64,000 nt of DNA from Streptomyces sp. NRRL F-2580 (GCF_000720115.1 NZ_JOIR01000003.1:296507-360506); one strand, 5' to 3'. Numbered from the stretch's first letter, positions 1-9,781 are shown. Notes: generated by a model not told the origin, from the sequence alone. Numbers and translations are program-made.

Positions 1-301
1 TGGCCCCGTCGCCGCCCGTGCCGACGATGTCCACCGTCCGGCCCGGCACCTCGATCAGGTTGGCGTGCTCGTACATCGCCCGTACGAGGCCGTTGATCTC
101 CGCGACCGTCTCCCCCTTCGCCCGCAGCGCGACGGTGAAGCCGGCGATCTGGGCGTCGGTGGCCTCCCCCCGCATGATCCGGTCCATGGCCCAGGCGGTG
201 TCGTCGGCGCGCAGGTCCTGGCCGGTCAGCAGAGCGTCGAGGACGCCCGGCCAGCCACGGGCCGCCACGCTGTCGCCGCCTGCCGGGGTCACAACGTTCA
301 T
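1..301 (-). CDS. trpD: Anthranilate phosphoribosyltransferase, N-terminal part (cut by window edge)
   Basis: Transfers phosphoribose from PRPP to anthranilate in tryptophan synthesis. Only about 100 N-terminal residues are present. They show the helical N-terminal TrpD domain ([20 protein letters not shown]) and reach the PRPP-binding glycine loop GTGGDGA exactly at the window edge. The ATG is at 301. A strong hairpin at 379-409 separates it from the qcr operon upstream, so it is probably transcribed on its own. The gene runs off the left edge. Confidence 0.88.
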   Translation of the reverse strand, partial: MNVVTPAGGDSVAARGWPGVLDALLTGQDLRADDTAWAMDRIMRGEATDAQIAGFTVALRAKGETVAEINGLVRAMYEHANLIEVPGRTVDIVGTGGDGA

Positions 302-378
302 GGTCCGCTCCTGCTGCTTGTCAAGGTTTCCACGTCGAATGGGAAGGGCTCCAGCCTATCCAGCCCGGGAGACGGCAA

Positions 379-409
379 AGAGCCCCGTCCGGACACTGGA
401 CGGGGCTCT
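379..409 (-). terminator. Hairpin terminator at the end of the ctaE-qcrCAB operon
   Basis: Perfect 12-bp inverted repeat (AGAGCCCCGTCC / GGACGGGGCTCT) with a 7-nt loop, just after the qcrB stop and before trpD. Confidence 0.8.
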
Positions 410-466
410 CGCCGTGGCGACACCGGAACTGACCGAAATCAGTCCCTCATACGGTCGTGCAGGGGA

Positions 467-2092
467 TCAGTGGTGGCCGTGGCCGGCCTGGATCTCCTTG
501 TACTCCTCCACCGTGGGCTTCGGAATCTGGTTGTTCTCGGCGTAGAAGCCCTTGCTGAGCTTCGCGCGGAGCTTCTGCGTGGCCTTCACCTTGCGCTCGA
601 CACCGTTCTCGTCGACCGTCGGGCCGATCTCGATCGGCTTGTACTGCTCGTGCGCGGTGAGCTTGTGCAGCTGGCCCGCCGGGAGCGGCTCGTGGACCTC
701 GACGAACTCACCGTGCGGCAGACGCTTGATGATGCCGGTCTCGCGACCGTGCAGCACCTTGTCGTGGTCCCGGCGCTGGAGGCCGAGGCAGATCCGCTTG
801 GTGACGATGAAGGCGAGGACCGGGACGACGAAGAAGCCGATCCGGACGAACCAGGTGATCGAGTTGATCGACAGGTGGAAGTACTGGGCGAACATGTCGT
901 TGCCACCGCCGATGAGGAGCACGATGTACTCCGCGATCCAGGCGACACCGAAGGCCGTACGGGTCGGGACGTTGCGCGGGCGGTCCAGGATGTGGTGCTC
1001 GCGCTTGTCGCCGGTGACCCAGGACTCGATGAACGGCCAGACGGCGATCGCACCCAGCACCAGCGGGAAGAGCAGCAGCGGGATGAACACGCCCAGGACG
1101 AGCGTGTGGCCCCACAGGTTGATCTCCCAGCCGGGCATGGCACGGATCAGGCCTTCCGGCATACCCATGTACCAGTCGGGCTGCGCACCGGTGGACACGT
1201 GGTCCGGGCGGTACGGGCCGAGCGCCCAGATCGGGTTGATCGAGGCGATGGCCGCGACGGCCGCGATGACACCGAAGACCAGGAAGAAGAAGCCTCCGGC
1301 CTTGGCCATGTAGACCGGCAGCAGCGGCATGCCGACGACGTTGTTGTTCGTCTTGCCGGGACCCGCGAACTGGGTGTGCTTGTGGTAGAAGACCAGGATC
1401 AGGTGGGCCACGAGCAGGCCCATCATGATGCCGGGCAGCAGCAGGATGTGCACCGAGTAGAACCGCGCGACGAAGTCGCCGCCCGGGAACTCCCCGCCGA
1501 ACAGGAACATCGACAGGTACGTGCCGACGACCGGGACGGACAGGATGGCGCCCTGCATGAAGCGGACACCGGTACCCGAGAGCAGGTCGTCCGGCAGCGA
1601 GTAACCGGTGAAACCGGTGAACATGCCGAGGACCAGCAGCAGGAAGCCGAAGATCCAGTTGACCTCACGCGGCTTGCGGAACGCGCCGGTGAAGAAGACG
1701 CGCATCATGTGCACGACCATGGCCGCGACGAAGATCAGCGCCGCCCAGTGGTGGATCTGACGGATCAGCAGGCCACCGCGGACGTCGAAGCTGATGTCGA
1801 GCGTCGAGGCGAAGGCCTCGGACATCATGACGCCCTGCATCGGCACGTACGAGCCGTGGTACACGACCTCGTTCATGCTCGGGTGGAAGAACAGCGTCAG
1901 GTACACACCCGTGAGGATGATGATGATGAAGCTGTAGAGGCAGATCTCACCCAGCATGAAGGACCAGTGGTCCGGGAAGATCTTGCGCATGTTGGCCTTG
2001 GCCAGGCCGTAGATGCCCAGGCGGCCGTCCGCCCAGTCGGCTACGCGCTCGCCGGCCGGCGCCTTGCGCTCGTTGTTGTCGCTGGTGCTCAT
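467..2092 (-). CDS. qcrB: Cytochrome bc1 complex cytochrome b subunit
   Basis: Membrane core of the menaquinol:cytochrome c reductase; it carries the two b hemes and the quinone sites. The 541-aa protein has the four-helix heme core, with histidine-rich helices QIHHWAALIF...VVHMMRV and SVHILLLPG...HLILVFYHKH. The Qo-site motif appears as PDWY, where mitochondrial proteins have PEWY. A hydrophilic C-terminal extension of about 120 residues follows the last helix, as is usual in actinobacteria. The ATG overlaps the qcrA stop by 4 bp, so translation is coupled. It is the last gene of the operon. Confidence 0.97.
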   Translation of the reverse strand: MSTSDNNERKAPAGERVADWADGRLGIYGLAKANMRKIFPDHWSFMLGEICLYSFIIIILTGVYLTLFFHPSMNEVVYHGSYVPMQGVMMSEAFASTLDISFDVRGGLLIRQIHHWAALIFVAAMVVHMMRVFFTGAFRKPREVNWIFGFLLLVLGMFTGFTGYSLPDDLLSGTGVRFMQGAILSVPVVGTYLSMFLFGGEFPGGDFVARFYSVHILLLPGIMMGLLVAHLILVFYHKHTQFAGPGKTNNNVVGMPLLPVYMAKAGGFFFLVFGVIAAVAAIASINPIWALGPYRPDHVSTGAQPDWYMGMPEGLIRAMPGWEINLWGHTLVLGVFIPLLLFPLVLGAIAVWPFIESWVTGDKREHHILDRPRNVPTRTAFGVAWIAEYIVLLIGGGNDMFAQYFHLSINSITWFVRIGFFVVPVLAFIVTKRICLGLQRRDHDKVLHGRETGIIKRLPHGEFVEVHEPLPAGQLHKLTAHEQYKPIEIGPTVDENGVERKVKATQKLRAKLSKGFYAENNQIPKPTVEEYKEIQAGHGHH

Positions 2093-3147
2093 CCGCGCTC
2101 CCAGAATGCAGGACCGACGGGCTCTTCGAAGTCGCCGAGCGCTTCGAGGAAGCCTTCGTCATTCACGCCGATCCGCAGCTGCGGAAGCGCGTGACCGGCC
2201 GGGCCGAAGATGACACGGGCGCCGTCGGAGAGGTCGAAGGTGGACTGGTGGCACGGGCAGAGCACGTGGTGCGTCTGCTGCTCGTACAGGCTGATCGGGC
2301 AGCCGACGTGGGTGCAGATCTTGGAGTAGGCGACGATCCCGTCGTGGGACCACTCCAGCTCCTTCTTGTCCTTGATGTCCTCCGGCTGGATGCGGACGAT
2401 CATCAGGGCGGCCTTGGCGATCTGGACCTGGAAGTCGTGCTGCTCCTCCTCCAGGCCTTCCGGCCTGACGAAGGTCAGCGACCCGACGAGCACGTCCTCG
2501 GGACGCAGCGGCTCGTTGGTGTTGTCGTTGATGAGCAGCTTGCCCTTGGCCCACACGGTCTTGCGCAGCTTCTCCTCGGGCAGCGGGCCCAGGTCGCGCA
2601 TGATCATGACGGCGGAGAGCGGCAGCATCGCCAGCGCACCGAGCATCGTGTTGCGGATCAGGGGCCGGCGCCCGATGCCGGACTCGTTCGCGCCGTCGCG
2701 GAAGTCCTGCAGGACCTGCGCCTTGACCTCCGGCGGAGCGGCGATCTCGTGACGCTCGGCGGCGACCTCCACGTCGGACATCAGGGTGCGGGCCCAGTGG
2801 ACCGCGCCCGCGCCGATGCAGAAGAGGGCCGTGCCCAGCGTCATGCCCAGGGCGAAGTTGAGCGCGCTGACCTTCCCGATGGGGAAGATGTAGACGATCT
2901 TCTCGACCGGGAAAATCACGTAGGACGCGATGAAGCCGATCGTGGCCAGCATGGACAGCGTGAACAGCATCGCGACGGTGCGCTCGGAGCGCTTCGCCGC
3001 CCGCTCGTCGATGTCCTGGATGCGGGGCTTGTGGACCGGCAGGCCCGGGTCGGCGAACGGGTCGTCCGCGACCGCTACGGCACCGTGGTGCGCGTCGCCC
3101 TGCTCGCTCGGCAGGTGCTTCTCTTCGGGAATCTCTTGGCTACTCAT
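2089..3147 (-). CDS. qcrA: Cytochrome bc1 complex Rieske iron-sulfur subunit
   Basis: Passes electrons from quinol to the cytochrome c subunit. The 352-aa protein has a long N-terminal cytoplasmic part and three predicted membrane helices (TLSMLATIGFIASYV, LNFALGMTLGTALFCIGAG and a later one near MLGALAMLPLSAVMIM). The actinobacterial form has three helices where the mitochondrial form has one. The C-terminal Rieske domain carries the 2Fe-2S ligands in CTHVGC and CPCH. It overlaps qcrC by 4 bp and qcrB by 4 bp. Confidence 0.97.
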   Translation of the reverse strand: MSSQEIPEEKHLPSEQGDAHHGAVAVADDPFADPGLPVHKPRIQDIDERAAKRSERTVAMLFTLSMLATIGFIASYVIFPVEKIVYIFPIGKVSALNFALGMTLGTALFCIGAGAVHWARTLMSDVEVAAERHEIAAPPEVKAQVLQDFRDGANESGIGRRPLIRNTMLGALAMLPLSAVMIMRDLGPLPEEKLRKTVWAKGKLLINDNTNEPLRPEDVLVGSLTFVRPEGLEEEQHDFQVQIAKAALMIVRIQPEDIKDKKELEWSHDGIVAYSKICTHVGCPISLYEQQTHHVLCPCHQSTFDLSDGARVIFGPAGHALPQLRIGVNDEGFLEALGDFEEPVGPAFWERG

Positions 3148-3953
3148 GACTTCTTGGCCTTAGCGGTGTGGGCCGCGACCCAGACGGCGACAGCGATCAG
3201 CGCACCCAGAGCGAAGATCCAGCCGAACAGACCCTCGGAGACGGGGCCGAGGCCACCGAGCTTGAGACCACCGGGGCTGGTCGACTTCTCACCGTTCACG
3301 TTCTGGAGGTACGCGATGATGTCCTTCTTCTGCTGCTCCGGCATGGTCTGGTCCGGGAAGGAGGGCATGTTCTGCGGGCCGGTCAGCATGGCCTCGTAGA
3401 CGTGCTTCGGGTCGACGCCCTCAAGGTTGGGGGCGTACTTCCCGTTCGTCAGCGCGCCGCCCTCACCTGTGAAGTTGTGGCACTGCGCGCAGTTGTTGCG
3501 GAACAGCTCACCACCCTTGGCGATGTCGGCGCCTGCCGGGTCGTACTGCTTTGCGGTCGGCGTGATCGGACCGGCGCCGAGGGACGCGACGTACGCCGCC
3601 AGCTGGTCGATCTGCGCCTGGTTGTAGACGACGGGCTTCTTCGGCACCTGGGCGCCGGGCTGCTGGGCGGGCATGCGGCCCGTGCTCACCTGGAAGTCGA
3701 CGGCCGCGGAGCCGACGCCGACCAGGCTCGGGCCGTCAGAGGAACCCTGACCGCCGGTTCCGTGGCAGCTTGCGCAACCCACGGCGTAGAGCTTCTTGCC
3801 CTCCTCGATGGCGAGGGACTGGGCGGTTTCATCGGCCTGCGCCTTGCCCGCGGGAGCAAAGGCGGCGTACAGCCCCCCAGTGGCCGCCAGCGCGAGGAGT
3901 AGAACGACGACCGCCGCCAGCGGATGGCGTCGTCGTGCGGAGAGCTTTTTCAC
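3144..3953 (-). CDS. qcrC: Cytochrome bc1 complex diheme cytochrome c subunit
   Basis: Membrane-bound c-type cytochrome that replaces soluble cytochrome c and links complex III to complex IV in actinobacteria. The 269-aa protein has an N-terminal membrane segment (about residues 12-33), two heme-c motifs CASCH and CAQCH in two tandem cytochrome c domains, and a C-terminal anchor (GWIFALGALIAVAVWVAA). It lies 76 bp downstream of ctaE and overlaps qcrA by 4 bp. Confidence 0.97.
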   Translation of the reverse strand: MKKLSARRRHPLAAVVVLLLALAATGGLYAAFAPAGKAQADETAQSLAIEEGKKLYAVGCASCHGTGGQGSSDGPSLVGVGSAAVDFQVSTGRMPAQQPGAQVPKKPVVYNQAQIDQLAAYVASLGAGPITPTAKQYDPAGADIAKGGELFRNNCAQCHNFTGEGGALTNGKYAPNLEGVDPKHVYEAMLTGPQNMPSFPDQTMPEQQKKDIIAYLQNVNGEKSTSPGGLKLGGLGPVSEGLFGWIFALGALIAVAVWVAAHTAKAKKS

Positions 3954-4029
3954 GGATTACCCCGGTGTCAGGATCTTCTGCGTCGGTGTGTCTGGATGGA
4001 GTGCCGGGTCTTGCCCGGTGACGTGTTCG

Positions 4030-4650
4030 CTACTTGATCAGGTAGATCGTGGCGAAGAGGCCGATCCAGACGACATCGACGAAGTGCCAGTAGTAGGACA
4101 CGACGATGGCCGACGTGGCCTGTTCGTGGGTGAACCTCTTGGCCGCGTACGTCCGGCCGAGGACCAGCAGGAAGGCGATGAGGCCGCCCGTCACGTGCAG
4201 ACCGTGGAAGCCGGTGGTCAGGTAGAAGACCGAGCCGTACGGACCGGACGAGAGGCTCATGCCCTCGTGCTTGACCAGCTCGGTGTACTCGAACACCTGG
4301 CCGCCAATGAAGATCGCACCCATGACGAACGTGATGATGAACCACGTCCGGAGCTTCTTCACGTCACCGCGCTCGGCGGCGAATACGCCGAGCTGGCAGG
4401 TGAGCGAGGAAAGCACCAGGATCGTCGTGTTCGTCGCCGAGAAGGGCAGATTCAAGGCCGAAGCCTGCTCTGTCCAGTACTCGGCACCCGTCACGGATCG
4501 CAGGGTGAAGTACATCGCGAAGAGGGCCGCGAAGAACATCAGCTCGGAACTCAACCAGATGATGGTTCCGACGCTGACGAGGTTCGGCCGGTTGACCGTC
4601 GGGTGCGCGTGCCCGGTATCTACTGTCGTTGCTGTCGCCACGACCGACAT
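4030..4650 (-). CDS. ctaE: Cytochrome c oxidase (aa3) subunit III
   Basis: Subunit III of the heme-copper oxidase: 206 aa, about five membrane helices, with the family motif [10 protein letters not shown]. It heads the ctaE-qcrCAB operon, separate from ctaCDF, as in other actinobacteria. No clear Shine-Dalgarno sequence precedes the ATG. The start codon lies inside a perfect 21-bp palindrome (4641-4661), so initiation or transcription may be controlled there. Confidence 0.95.
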   Translation of the reverse strand: MSVVATATTVDTGHAHPTVNRPNLVSVGTIIWLSSELMFFAALFAMYFTLRSVTGAEYWTEQASALNLPFSATNTTILVLSSLTCQLGVFAAERGDVKKLRTWFIITFVMGAIFIGGQVFEYTELVKHEGMSLSSGPYGSVFYLTTGFHGLHVTGGLIAFLLVLGRTYAAKRFTHEQATSAIVVSYYWHFVDVVWIGLFATIYLIK

Positions 4651-4661
4651 TATGTCGGTCG
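4641..4661. promoter_or_regulatory. Perfect 21-bp palindrome across the ctaE start codon
   Basis: CGACCGACAT, one central T, then ATGTCGGTCG: 10-bp arms without mismatch. The ctaE ATG (4650-4648, minus strand) is inside it. It could be a repressor operator or an mRNA element at the head of the respiratory operon. Confidence 0.5.
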
Positions 4662-4777
4662 CTTATCCCGCCCTCACCCCGGGGGGTGCCGTTCGGAGTG
4701 TCAGGGGCGTGTGCAAGGCCCGAACGGCCCATCAGATCGCCCCGGTGGGATGTCCCGTGCACATGTCCGAACCGATG

Positions 4778-4804
4778 TTGACAGCGCATCGGGAGGAGTA
4801 GCAT
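4778..4804 (+). promoter_or_regulatory. Candidate promoter for the receiver-like gene
   Basis: TTGACA (4778-4783) and TAGCAT (4799-4804) with a 15-nt spacer, shorter than ideal. A GGAGG ribosome-binding site at 4839-4843 follows, 6 nt before the ATG at 4850. Confidence 0.4.
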
Positions 4805-4849
4805 CCCGCGCAACAGCAACGTGATTCACGGGACACGTGGAGGAACGAA

Positions 4850-5254
4850 ATGCGGGCGACTGCGCGGGTTCTGGTCTACAGCGACGACGCGGGCACCCGG
4901 GAGCAGGTGCGGCTGGCGGCCGGACGCCGGCCGGCCGCGGACCTGCCGCCGGTGGAGTTCGTGGAGTGCGCGACGCTGCCGGCGGTGCTGACGCAGCTGG
5001 ACGCGGGCGGCATCGACGCGTGCGTGCTCGACGGCGAGGCGGTTCCGGCCGGGGGCATGGGCGTGTGCCGGCAGATCAAGGACGAGATCTTCCGGTGTCC
5101 GCCGGTGCTGCTGCTGATGGGGCGCCCCCAGGACGCCTGGCTGGCCACGTGGAGCCGCGCGGACGCCGCCGTGACCCTTCCGGTGGACCCGGTGGAGTTC
5201 GCGGACGCCCTGGCGGGCGTGCTGCGCTCCCGTCTCTCCTCCTCGGCCGCCTGA
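4850..5254 (+). CDS. Stand-alone degenerate response-regulator receiver protein
   Basis: The 134-aa protein has a receiver (CheY-like) fold pattern and no output domain: VLVYSDD acidic pair at residues 12-13, the phosphorylatable-Asp position at VLDGE (about residue 61), and the last strand as TLPVDPVEF. Functional receivers have Lys-Pro there; here the Lys is replaced by Leu, so normal phosphorylation signalling is doubtful. It is divergent from ctaE. A good ribosome-binding site (GGAGG) supports the ATG at 4850. The function is unknown; its position suggests a role near the respiratory genes, but that is inference. Confidence 0.75.
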   Translation: MRATARVLVYSDDAGTREQVRLAAGRRPAADLPPVEFVECATLPAVLTQLDAGGIDACVLDGEAVPAGGMGVCRQIKDEIFRCPPVLLLMGRPQDAWLATWSRADAAVTLPVDPVEFADALAGVLRSRLSSSAA

Positions 5255-5258
5255 CGGT

Positions 5259-5300
5259 GCGCCTGCGGGCCCACGGGCGACCGTGGGCCCGCACAGGCGC
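5259..5300. terminator. Bidirectional hairpin terminator
   Basis: GCGCCTG + CGGGCCCACGG, loop GCGA, CCGTGGGCCCG, a 2-nt bulge, CAGGCGC. It lies between the convergent receiver-like gene and the L,D-transpeptidase gene. Confidence 0.75.
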
Positions 5301-5306
5301 TTCCCG

Positions 5307-6554
5307 TCAGACGGTGGGCCGCAGGCGGGCCTGGTCCATCGGGTTGCGGCCTTCCTCGGTGCCCTTGAGCAGCGCGCTGCCCTGGCGCCAGTCCTTCCAG
5401 TCCATGTTCCAGTCGCCGAAGCCGTTGCCGAAGACGTCCATGTCGTCGCCGATGCTGTTGATCACCTTGACGATGTCACCCTCGGTGATGTTCTCGTAGA
5501 ACCAGGCGGCGTTTCCGGTGCTCATGCCGGTGCATCCGTGGCTGACGTTCTCGTAGCCCTGGGAGCCGACGGACCACGGCGCGGCGTGGACGTATTCACC
5601 ACTCCAGGTGACGCGGGTGGCGTAGTAGACGGGCAGGTTGTAGTACTCGCTGCCGCCGATGCCCACGGTGTCGCCGCGCATCTGGACGAAGTACTGCTTG
5701 CCCAGCACCACCTTGACCCCGTTGCGGGTGGAGAAGCCGGGCTTTCCGGTGGTCACCGGGATGGTGTTGATCACTTCTCCGTTGCGCCGGAACGTGAGGT
5801 AGTGCGCGGAGGCGTCGGTGGTGACCTCGACCCGGTCCCCGATCTCCAGCTTCACGGGCTTGGCCGCGACCCCGTGGAGCTCGTCGGTGATCCTGATGCC
5901 CTCCAGGTTGCTCCGTACGGAAACGGTGGAGTGGGCGGGCCAGTAGTCCTTGGGCCTGTAGTGGAGGTTCTTGTCGTCCACCCAGTGCCAGGCGCCCTCG
6001 ACGCCGGCCGGGGCGTCGACGATCAGGCCCCGTTCCACGATGGCCCGGGCGGCCTTGTCCTTGACCGGCTCACTGAGCTCGGCCGTGAGGGGCTGTCCGA
6101 CGCCGTATTTGCCCTCCTCGGGGCCGAATTCGACCTTGAGGACTCCCTTGGACGGGGTGGTGTCGAACGTCAGCGTGCGCTGCCCCGGAGCGCCCCGCTC
6201 GTCCTCGGTGCGCACGGTGACCGTGTAGCGGACTCCTGAGGCCATCGGGACGGTGCTGTGCCAGCGGTCGCCCTTCGCGCTCAGTTCGCCCGCCAGGCGG
6301 CGGCCGTGGGTGTCCACGGCCAGCACGTCGGTGATCCGGCCGCCTCCGGCCTTGGCGGTGATTTCGAGGGGCTTGTCGGGGTCCACGGGGCGGCTGCCCG
6401 CGGTCTGGTTGAAGGCGACCTGATCGCCCGCGTCGTACGGGCGGGCTGACAGCGGGTTCTTGTCGCCGGACCCGCATGCGGTGGCGCCGGCCCCGAGGGA
6501 CGCGACCAGCAGGGAGCAGCTGAGTACCGTCCAAAGACGCGGTGAGTGGTTCAT
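5307..6554 (-). CDS. L,D-transpeptidase lipoprotein with Ig-like domain
   Basis: Periplasm-side cell-wall enzyme that forms 3-3 crosslinks between peptidoglycan stem peptides. From the ATG at 6554 the product is 415 aa. It has an N-terminal lipoprotein-like signal (LLVASLGAGATACGSG, Cys near residue 27), about 200 residues of Ig-like domain typical of mycobacterial and Streptomyces Ldt proteins, and a C-terminal YkuD catalytic domain with SHGCTGM, whose Cys is the nucleophile. It stands alone between the two cytochrome oxidase operons. An upstream in-frame ATG at 6581 is less likely because the signal peptide starts at 6554. Confidence 0.9.
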   Translation of the reverse strand: MNHSPRLWTVLSCSLLVASLGAGATACGSGDKNPLSARPYDAGDQVAFNQTAGSRPVDPDKPLEITAKAGGGRITDVLAVDTHGRRLAGELSAKGDRWHSTVPMASGVRYTVTVRTEDERGAPGQRTLTFDTTPSKGVLKVEFGPEEGKYGVGQPLTAELSEPVKDKAARAIVERGLIVDAPAGVEGAWHWVDDKNLHYRPKDYWPAHSTVSVRSNLEGIRITDELHGVAAKPVKLEIGDRVEVTTDASAHYLTFRRNGEVINTIPVTTGKPGFSTRNGVKVVLGKQYFVQMRGDTVGIGGSEYYNLPVYYATRVTWSGEYVHAAPWSVGSQGYENVSHGCTGMSTGNAAWFYENITEGDIVKVINSIGDDMDVFGNGFGDWNMDWKDWRQGSALLKGTEEGRNPMDQARLRPTV

Positions 6555-6609
6555 GGAGCCAACGCTATGAAGATATGACAATTACGGCGCGCGGGGTGAC
6601 TGCAAACGA

Positions 6610-6645
6610 GGGGCCCGGACTCCTCCGAAGAGGTGTCCGGGCCCC
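6610..6645 (-). terminator. Hairpin terminator after ctaCDF
   Basis: GGGGCCCGGAC / GTCCGGGCCCC, perfect 11-bp stem with an inner CCTC/GAGG stem, directly after the ctaF stop. Confidence 0.78.
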
Positions 6646-6681
6646 AAGTGTGCTCACGCGGCGCGGCCGCGCGGGGTGCTG

Positions 6682-7080
6682 CTACTGGTTCGCGTTCTCA
6701 CCGCGGTAGTACTCGTACACCCAGCCCCACAGGCCGATCACGATGATCGGGGCCGAGAAGTACATGAGCCACCAGCCGAAGATGACGCCCATGAAGGCGA
6801 GCGCGCCACCGATGCCCAGCGAGAGCGGCTGCCAGCTGTGCGGGGAGAAGAACCCCAGCTCGCCGGCCTCGTCGGCGACGTCGGCCTCCAGGTTGTCCTG
6901 GGCCATCTCGTCGACGCGCTTGGCCGTGAAGGCCAGGTAGTAGCCGATCATGACGCTCAGGCCGAAGGCCAGGAAGAGCGCGGTGGTTCCGACGGGCTCC
7001 TTCGACCACACGCCGTACACGACGGCCATGATCAGGATGAAGAAGGAGAGCCAGAGGAACATCTTGCCCTGGATCTTCAC
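6682..7080 (-). CDS. ctaF: Cytochrome c oxidase subunit IV (actinobacterial type)
   Basis: Small accessory subunit of the aa3 oxidase: 132 aa, about four hydrophobic segments. Starts [14 protein letters not shown] and has the family feature [18 protein letters not shown]. The ATG overlaps the ctaD stop by 4 bp. Last gene of the ctaC-ctaD-ctaF unit. Confidence 0.94.
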   Translation of the reverse strand: MKIQGKMFLWLSFFILIMAVVYGVWSKEPVGTTALFLAFGLSVMIGYYLAFTAKRVDEMAQDNLEADVADEAGELGFFSPHSWQPLSLGIGGALAFMGVIFGWWLMYFSAPIIVIGLWGWVYEYYRGENANQ

Positions 7081-8813
7081 TTGCCGGCCTCCTTGTCACC
7101 GGTGAGGGCCTTGGTGCCGCCAGCGGTGTGGTCCTCGAGGTGGTCGAGGGCCGCGATCTCAGGGTGGTGCAGGTCGAACGCGGGCGATTCCGACCGGATG
7201 CGCGGCAGGGTGAGGAAGTTGTGCCGCGGCGGCGGGCAGGACGTCGCCCACTCGAGCGAACGGCCGTAGCCCCACGGGTCGTCGACCTCGATCTTCTTGC
7301 CGTACTTCGCCGTCTTCCAGACGTTGTACATGAACGGAAGCATCGACATGCCGAGCAGGAAGGAGCTGATCGTCGAGATCGTGTTCAGCGTGGTGAAGCC
7401 GTCGGCCGCGAGGTAGTCCGCGTAACGACGCGGCATGCCCTCGGCACCCAGCCAGTGCTGCACCAGGAACGTGCCGTGGAAGCCGATGAACAGCGTCCAG
7501 AAGGTGATCTTGCCGAGGCGCTCGTCCAGCATCTTGCCCGTGAACTTCGGCCACCAGAAGTGGAAGCCGGCGAACATCGCGAAGACCACGGTGCCGAAGA
7601 CGACGTAGTGGAAGTGCGCGACGACGAAGTACGAGTCGGAGACGTGGAAGTCCATCGGGGGCGAGGCCAGGATGACGCCGGTCAGACCACCGAAGGTGAA
7701 GGTGACCAGGAAGCCGATCGTCCAGAGCATCGGGGTCTCGAAGGACAGCGAGCCCTTCCACATGGTGCCGATCCAGTTGAAGAACTTCACACCGGTCGGT
7801 ACCGCGATCAGGAAGGTCATGAAGGAGAAGAACGGCAGCAGCACACCGCCGGTGACGTACATGTGGTGGGCCCACACGGTCACCGAGAGGCCGGCGATCG
7901 CGATCGTCGCGGCGATCAGGCCGATGTAACCGAACATCGGCTTGCGCGAGAAGACCGGAATGATCTCGGAAACGATTCCGAAGAATGGCAGCGCGATGAT
8001 GTACACCTCTGGGTGTCCGAAGAACCAGAAGAGGTGTTGCCAGAGCAATGCGCCGCCGTTCGCGGCATCGAACACATGCGCACCGAACTTGCGGTCGGCC
8101 TCCAGCGCGAAGAGCGCGGCGGCCAGCACCGGGAAGGCGAGCAGGACCAGGACACCGGTCAGCAGCACGTTCCAGGTGAAGATCGGCATGCGGAACATCG
8201 TCATGCCGGGTGCGCGCATGCAGATGATCGTGGTGATGAAGTTGACCGAGCCGAGGATCGTACCGAAGCCGGAGAAGGCCAGACCCATGATCCACATGTC
8301 GGCGCCGATGCCCGGCGAGCGGACCGCGTCCGACAGCGGGGAGTAGGCGAACCAGCCGAAGTCGGCGGCGCCGTTCGGCGTCACGAAGCCGGCCACCGCG
8401 ATGGTCGAGCCGAAGAGGTACAGCCAGTACGCGAACATGTTCAGCCGCGGGAACGCCACGTCGGGCGCACCGATCTGCAGCGGCATGATCCAGTTCGCGA
8501 AGCCCGCGAAGAGCGGGGTGGCGAACATCAGCAGCATGATCGTGCCATGCATGGTGAACGCCTGGTTGAACTGCTCGTTCGACATGATCTGCGTGCCCGG
8601 ACGAGCCAGCTCGGCGCGCATGAAGAGCGCCAGCAGGCCGCCGATGATGAAGAACACGAACGACGTCAGCAGGTACATCGTGCCGATGGTCTTGTGGTCG
8701 GTGGTGGTGAGCCACTTCACGACCACGTTGCCCGGCTGCTTGCGCCGTACCGGCAGCTCGTTCTCGTACGAGTCAGCTGCGGCGGCACCCTGGGATTCGT
8801 TGAGGATGCTCAC
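7077..8813 (-). CDS. ctaD: Cytochrome c oxidase (aa3) subunit I
   Basis: Catalytic subunit with heme a, heme a3 and CuB; reduces O2 and pumps protons. 578 aa from the GTG at 8813, which overlaps the ctaC stop (GTGA). It shows about 12 membrane helices, the low-spin heme ligand region [11 protein letters not shown], the CuB/Tyr motif [10 protein letters not shown], the HH pair in [10 protein letters not shown] and the heme a3/a ligand region VVAHFHYV. The open frame continues upstream of 8813, but that part overlaps ctaC and is not coding. Confidence 0.97.
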   Translation of the reverse strand: MSILNESQGAAAADSYENELPVRRKQPGNVVVKWLTTTDHKTIGTMYLLTSFVFFIIGGLLALFMRAELARPGTQIMSNEQFNQAFTMHGTIMLLMFATPLFAGFANWIMPLQIGAPDVAFPRLNMFAYWLYLFGSTIAVAGFVTPNGAADFGWFAYSPLSDAVRSPGIGADMWIMGLAFSGFGTILGSVNFITTIICMRAPGMTMFRMPIFTWNVLLTGVLVLLAFPVLAAALFALEADRKFGAHVFDAANGGALLWQHLFWFFGHPEVYIIALPFFGIVSEIIPVFSRKPMFGYIGLIAATIAIAGLSVTVWAHHMYVTGGVLLPFFSFMTFLIAVPTGVKFFNWIGTMWKGSLSFETPMLWTIGFLVTFTFGGLTGVILASPPMDFHVSDSYFVVAHFHYVVFGTVVFAMFAGFHFWWPKFTGKMLDERLGKITFWTLFIGFHGTFLVQHWLGAEGMPRRYADYLAADGFTTLNTISTISSFLLGMSMLPFMYNVWKTAKYGKKIEVDDPWGYGRSLEWATSCPPPRHNFLTLPRIRSESPAFDLHHPEIAALDHLEDHTAGGTKALTGDKEAGK

Positions 8814-9781
8814 AGTTTGTTCACTTCCGCATTCCGGGCCGGGTCGGTCTGCTGGATGCCGGCGGGCAGGAAGCCGGTCTGGCCCTTCTCGGCCAGCTCC
8901 TTCAGGTACGCCTGGTACTTCTCGGGCGAGACCACCTTGACGTTGAAGAGCATCCGGGAGTGGTCGACGCCGCAGAGCTCGGCGCACTTGCCCATGAAGG
9001 TGCCCTCTTGGGTCGGGGTGACCTCGAAGACGTTGGTGTGGCCCGGGATGACGTCCTGCTTGAACAGGAAGGGGACCACCCAGAAGGAGTGGATGACGTC
9101 ATTGGACGACAGGATGAAGCGGACCTTCTCACCCTTGGGCAGGACCAGGGTCGGACCCGGGTTGCCCGTCTGGGGGTTCCTGTCGCCCGGGACGCCCTTC
9201 TCGTAGACGCCCTCGGCGCCCGCCGGGAAGGCCTTCGCGAAGCGGTCCGGGATCGAGGCGAGCTCCTTGGGAACCTCGCCCGTCTTCGGGGTCGCCGCGT
9301 CGCCGTCGACGTTCTCGACGTAGTTGAAGCCCCAGCTCCACTGGAAGCCGATCACGTTGATCGTGTGCGCCGGCTTGGAGAGGGCGAGCAGCTTCGACTC
9401 GTCACGCGCGGTGAAGTAGAAGAGCACCGAGACGATGATGAGCGGGACCACGGTGTACAGCGCCTCGATGGGCATGTTGTACCGGGTCTGCGGGGGGACC
9501 TCCACCTTCGTCCGGCTGCGCCGGTGGAAGATGACGCTCCAGATGATCAGGCCCCAGACCAGGATGCCCGTGACGAGCGCGGCCGCCCAGGATCCCTGCC
9601 ACAGGGAGAGGATGCGCGGCGCCTCCTCGGTTACCGGAGTCGGCATTCCGAGGCGGGGGAAGTCTTTCCATGTATACGAGCAACCAGTGGCGGTCGCCAG
9701 GACCACGCCCGCAGTCAGCGCCTGCAGCAGCTTCCGCCGCATCGGGCGCCGCGGCGAGCGGTCGGAGCCGTAGGGACTCAC
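8810..9781 (-). CDS. ctaC: Cytochrome c oxidase (aa3) subunit II
   Basis: Accepts electrons at the CuA centre and passes them to subunit I. About 323 aa from the GTG at 9781. It has a lipoprotein-like signal ([17 protein letters not shown]), two membrane helices, and a C-terminal cupredoxin domain with the CuA ligands in [12 protein letters not shown]. An ATG at 9742 (MRRKLLQ) is the alternative start. First gene of ctaCDF. The 291-bp region upstream, shared with the divergent desulfurase gene, should hold its promoter; I could not define one with confidence. Confidence 0.95.
   Translation of the reverse strand: MSPYGSDRSPRRPMRRKLLQALTAGVVLATATGCSYTWKDFPRLGMPTPVTEEAPRILSLWQGSWAAALVTGILVWGLIIWSVIFHRRSRTKVEVPPQTRYNMPIEALYTVVPLIIVSVLFYFTARDESKLLALSKPAHTINVIGFQWSWGFNYVENVDGDAATPKTGEVPKELASIPDRFAKAFPAGAEGVYEKGVPGDRNPQTGNPGPTLVLPKGEKVRFILSSNDVIHSFWVVPFLFKQDVIPGHTNVFEVTPTQEGTFMGKCAELCGVDHSRMLFNVKVVSPEKYQAYLKELAEKGQTGFLPAGIQQTDPARNAEVNKL

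Noticed and set aside
65..2194. Very long plus-strand open frame (about 700 codons) opposite qcrB
   Set aside because: It mirrors the qcrB codon bias on the opposite strand. The encoded protein is Arg/Asp/Val/Gly low-complexity with no domain, and the minus strand clearly encodes cytochrome b. The same applies to long frames opposite ctaD, the RND permease gene, glnA and aceE.
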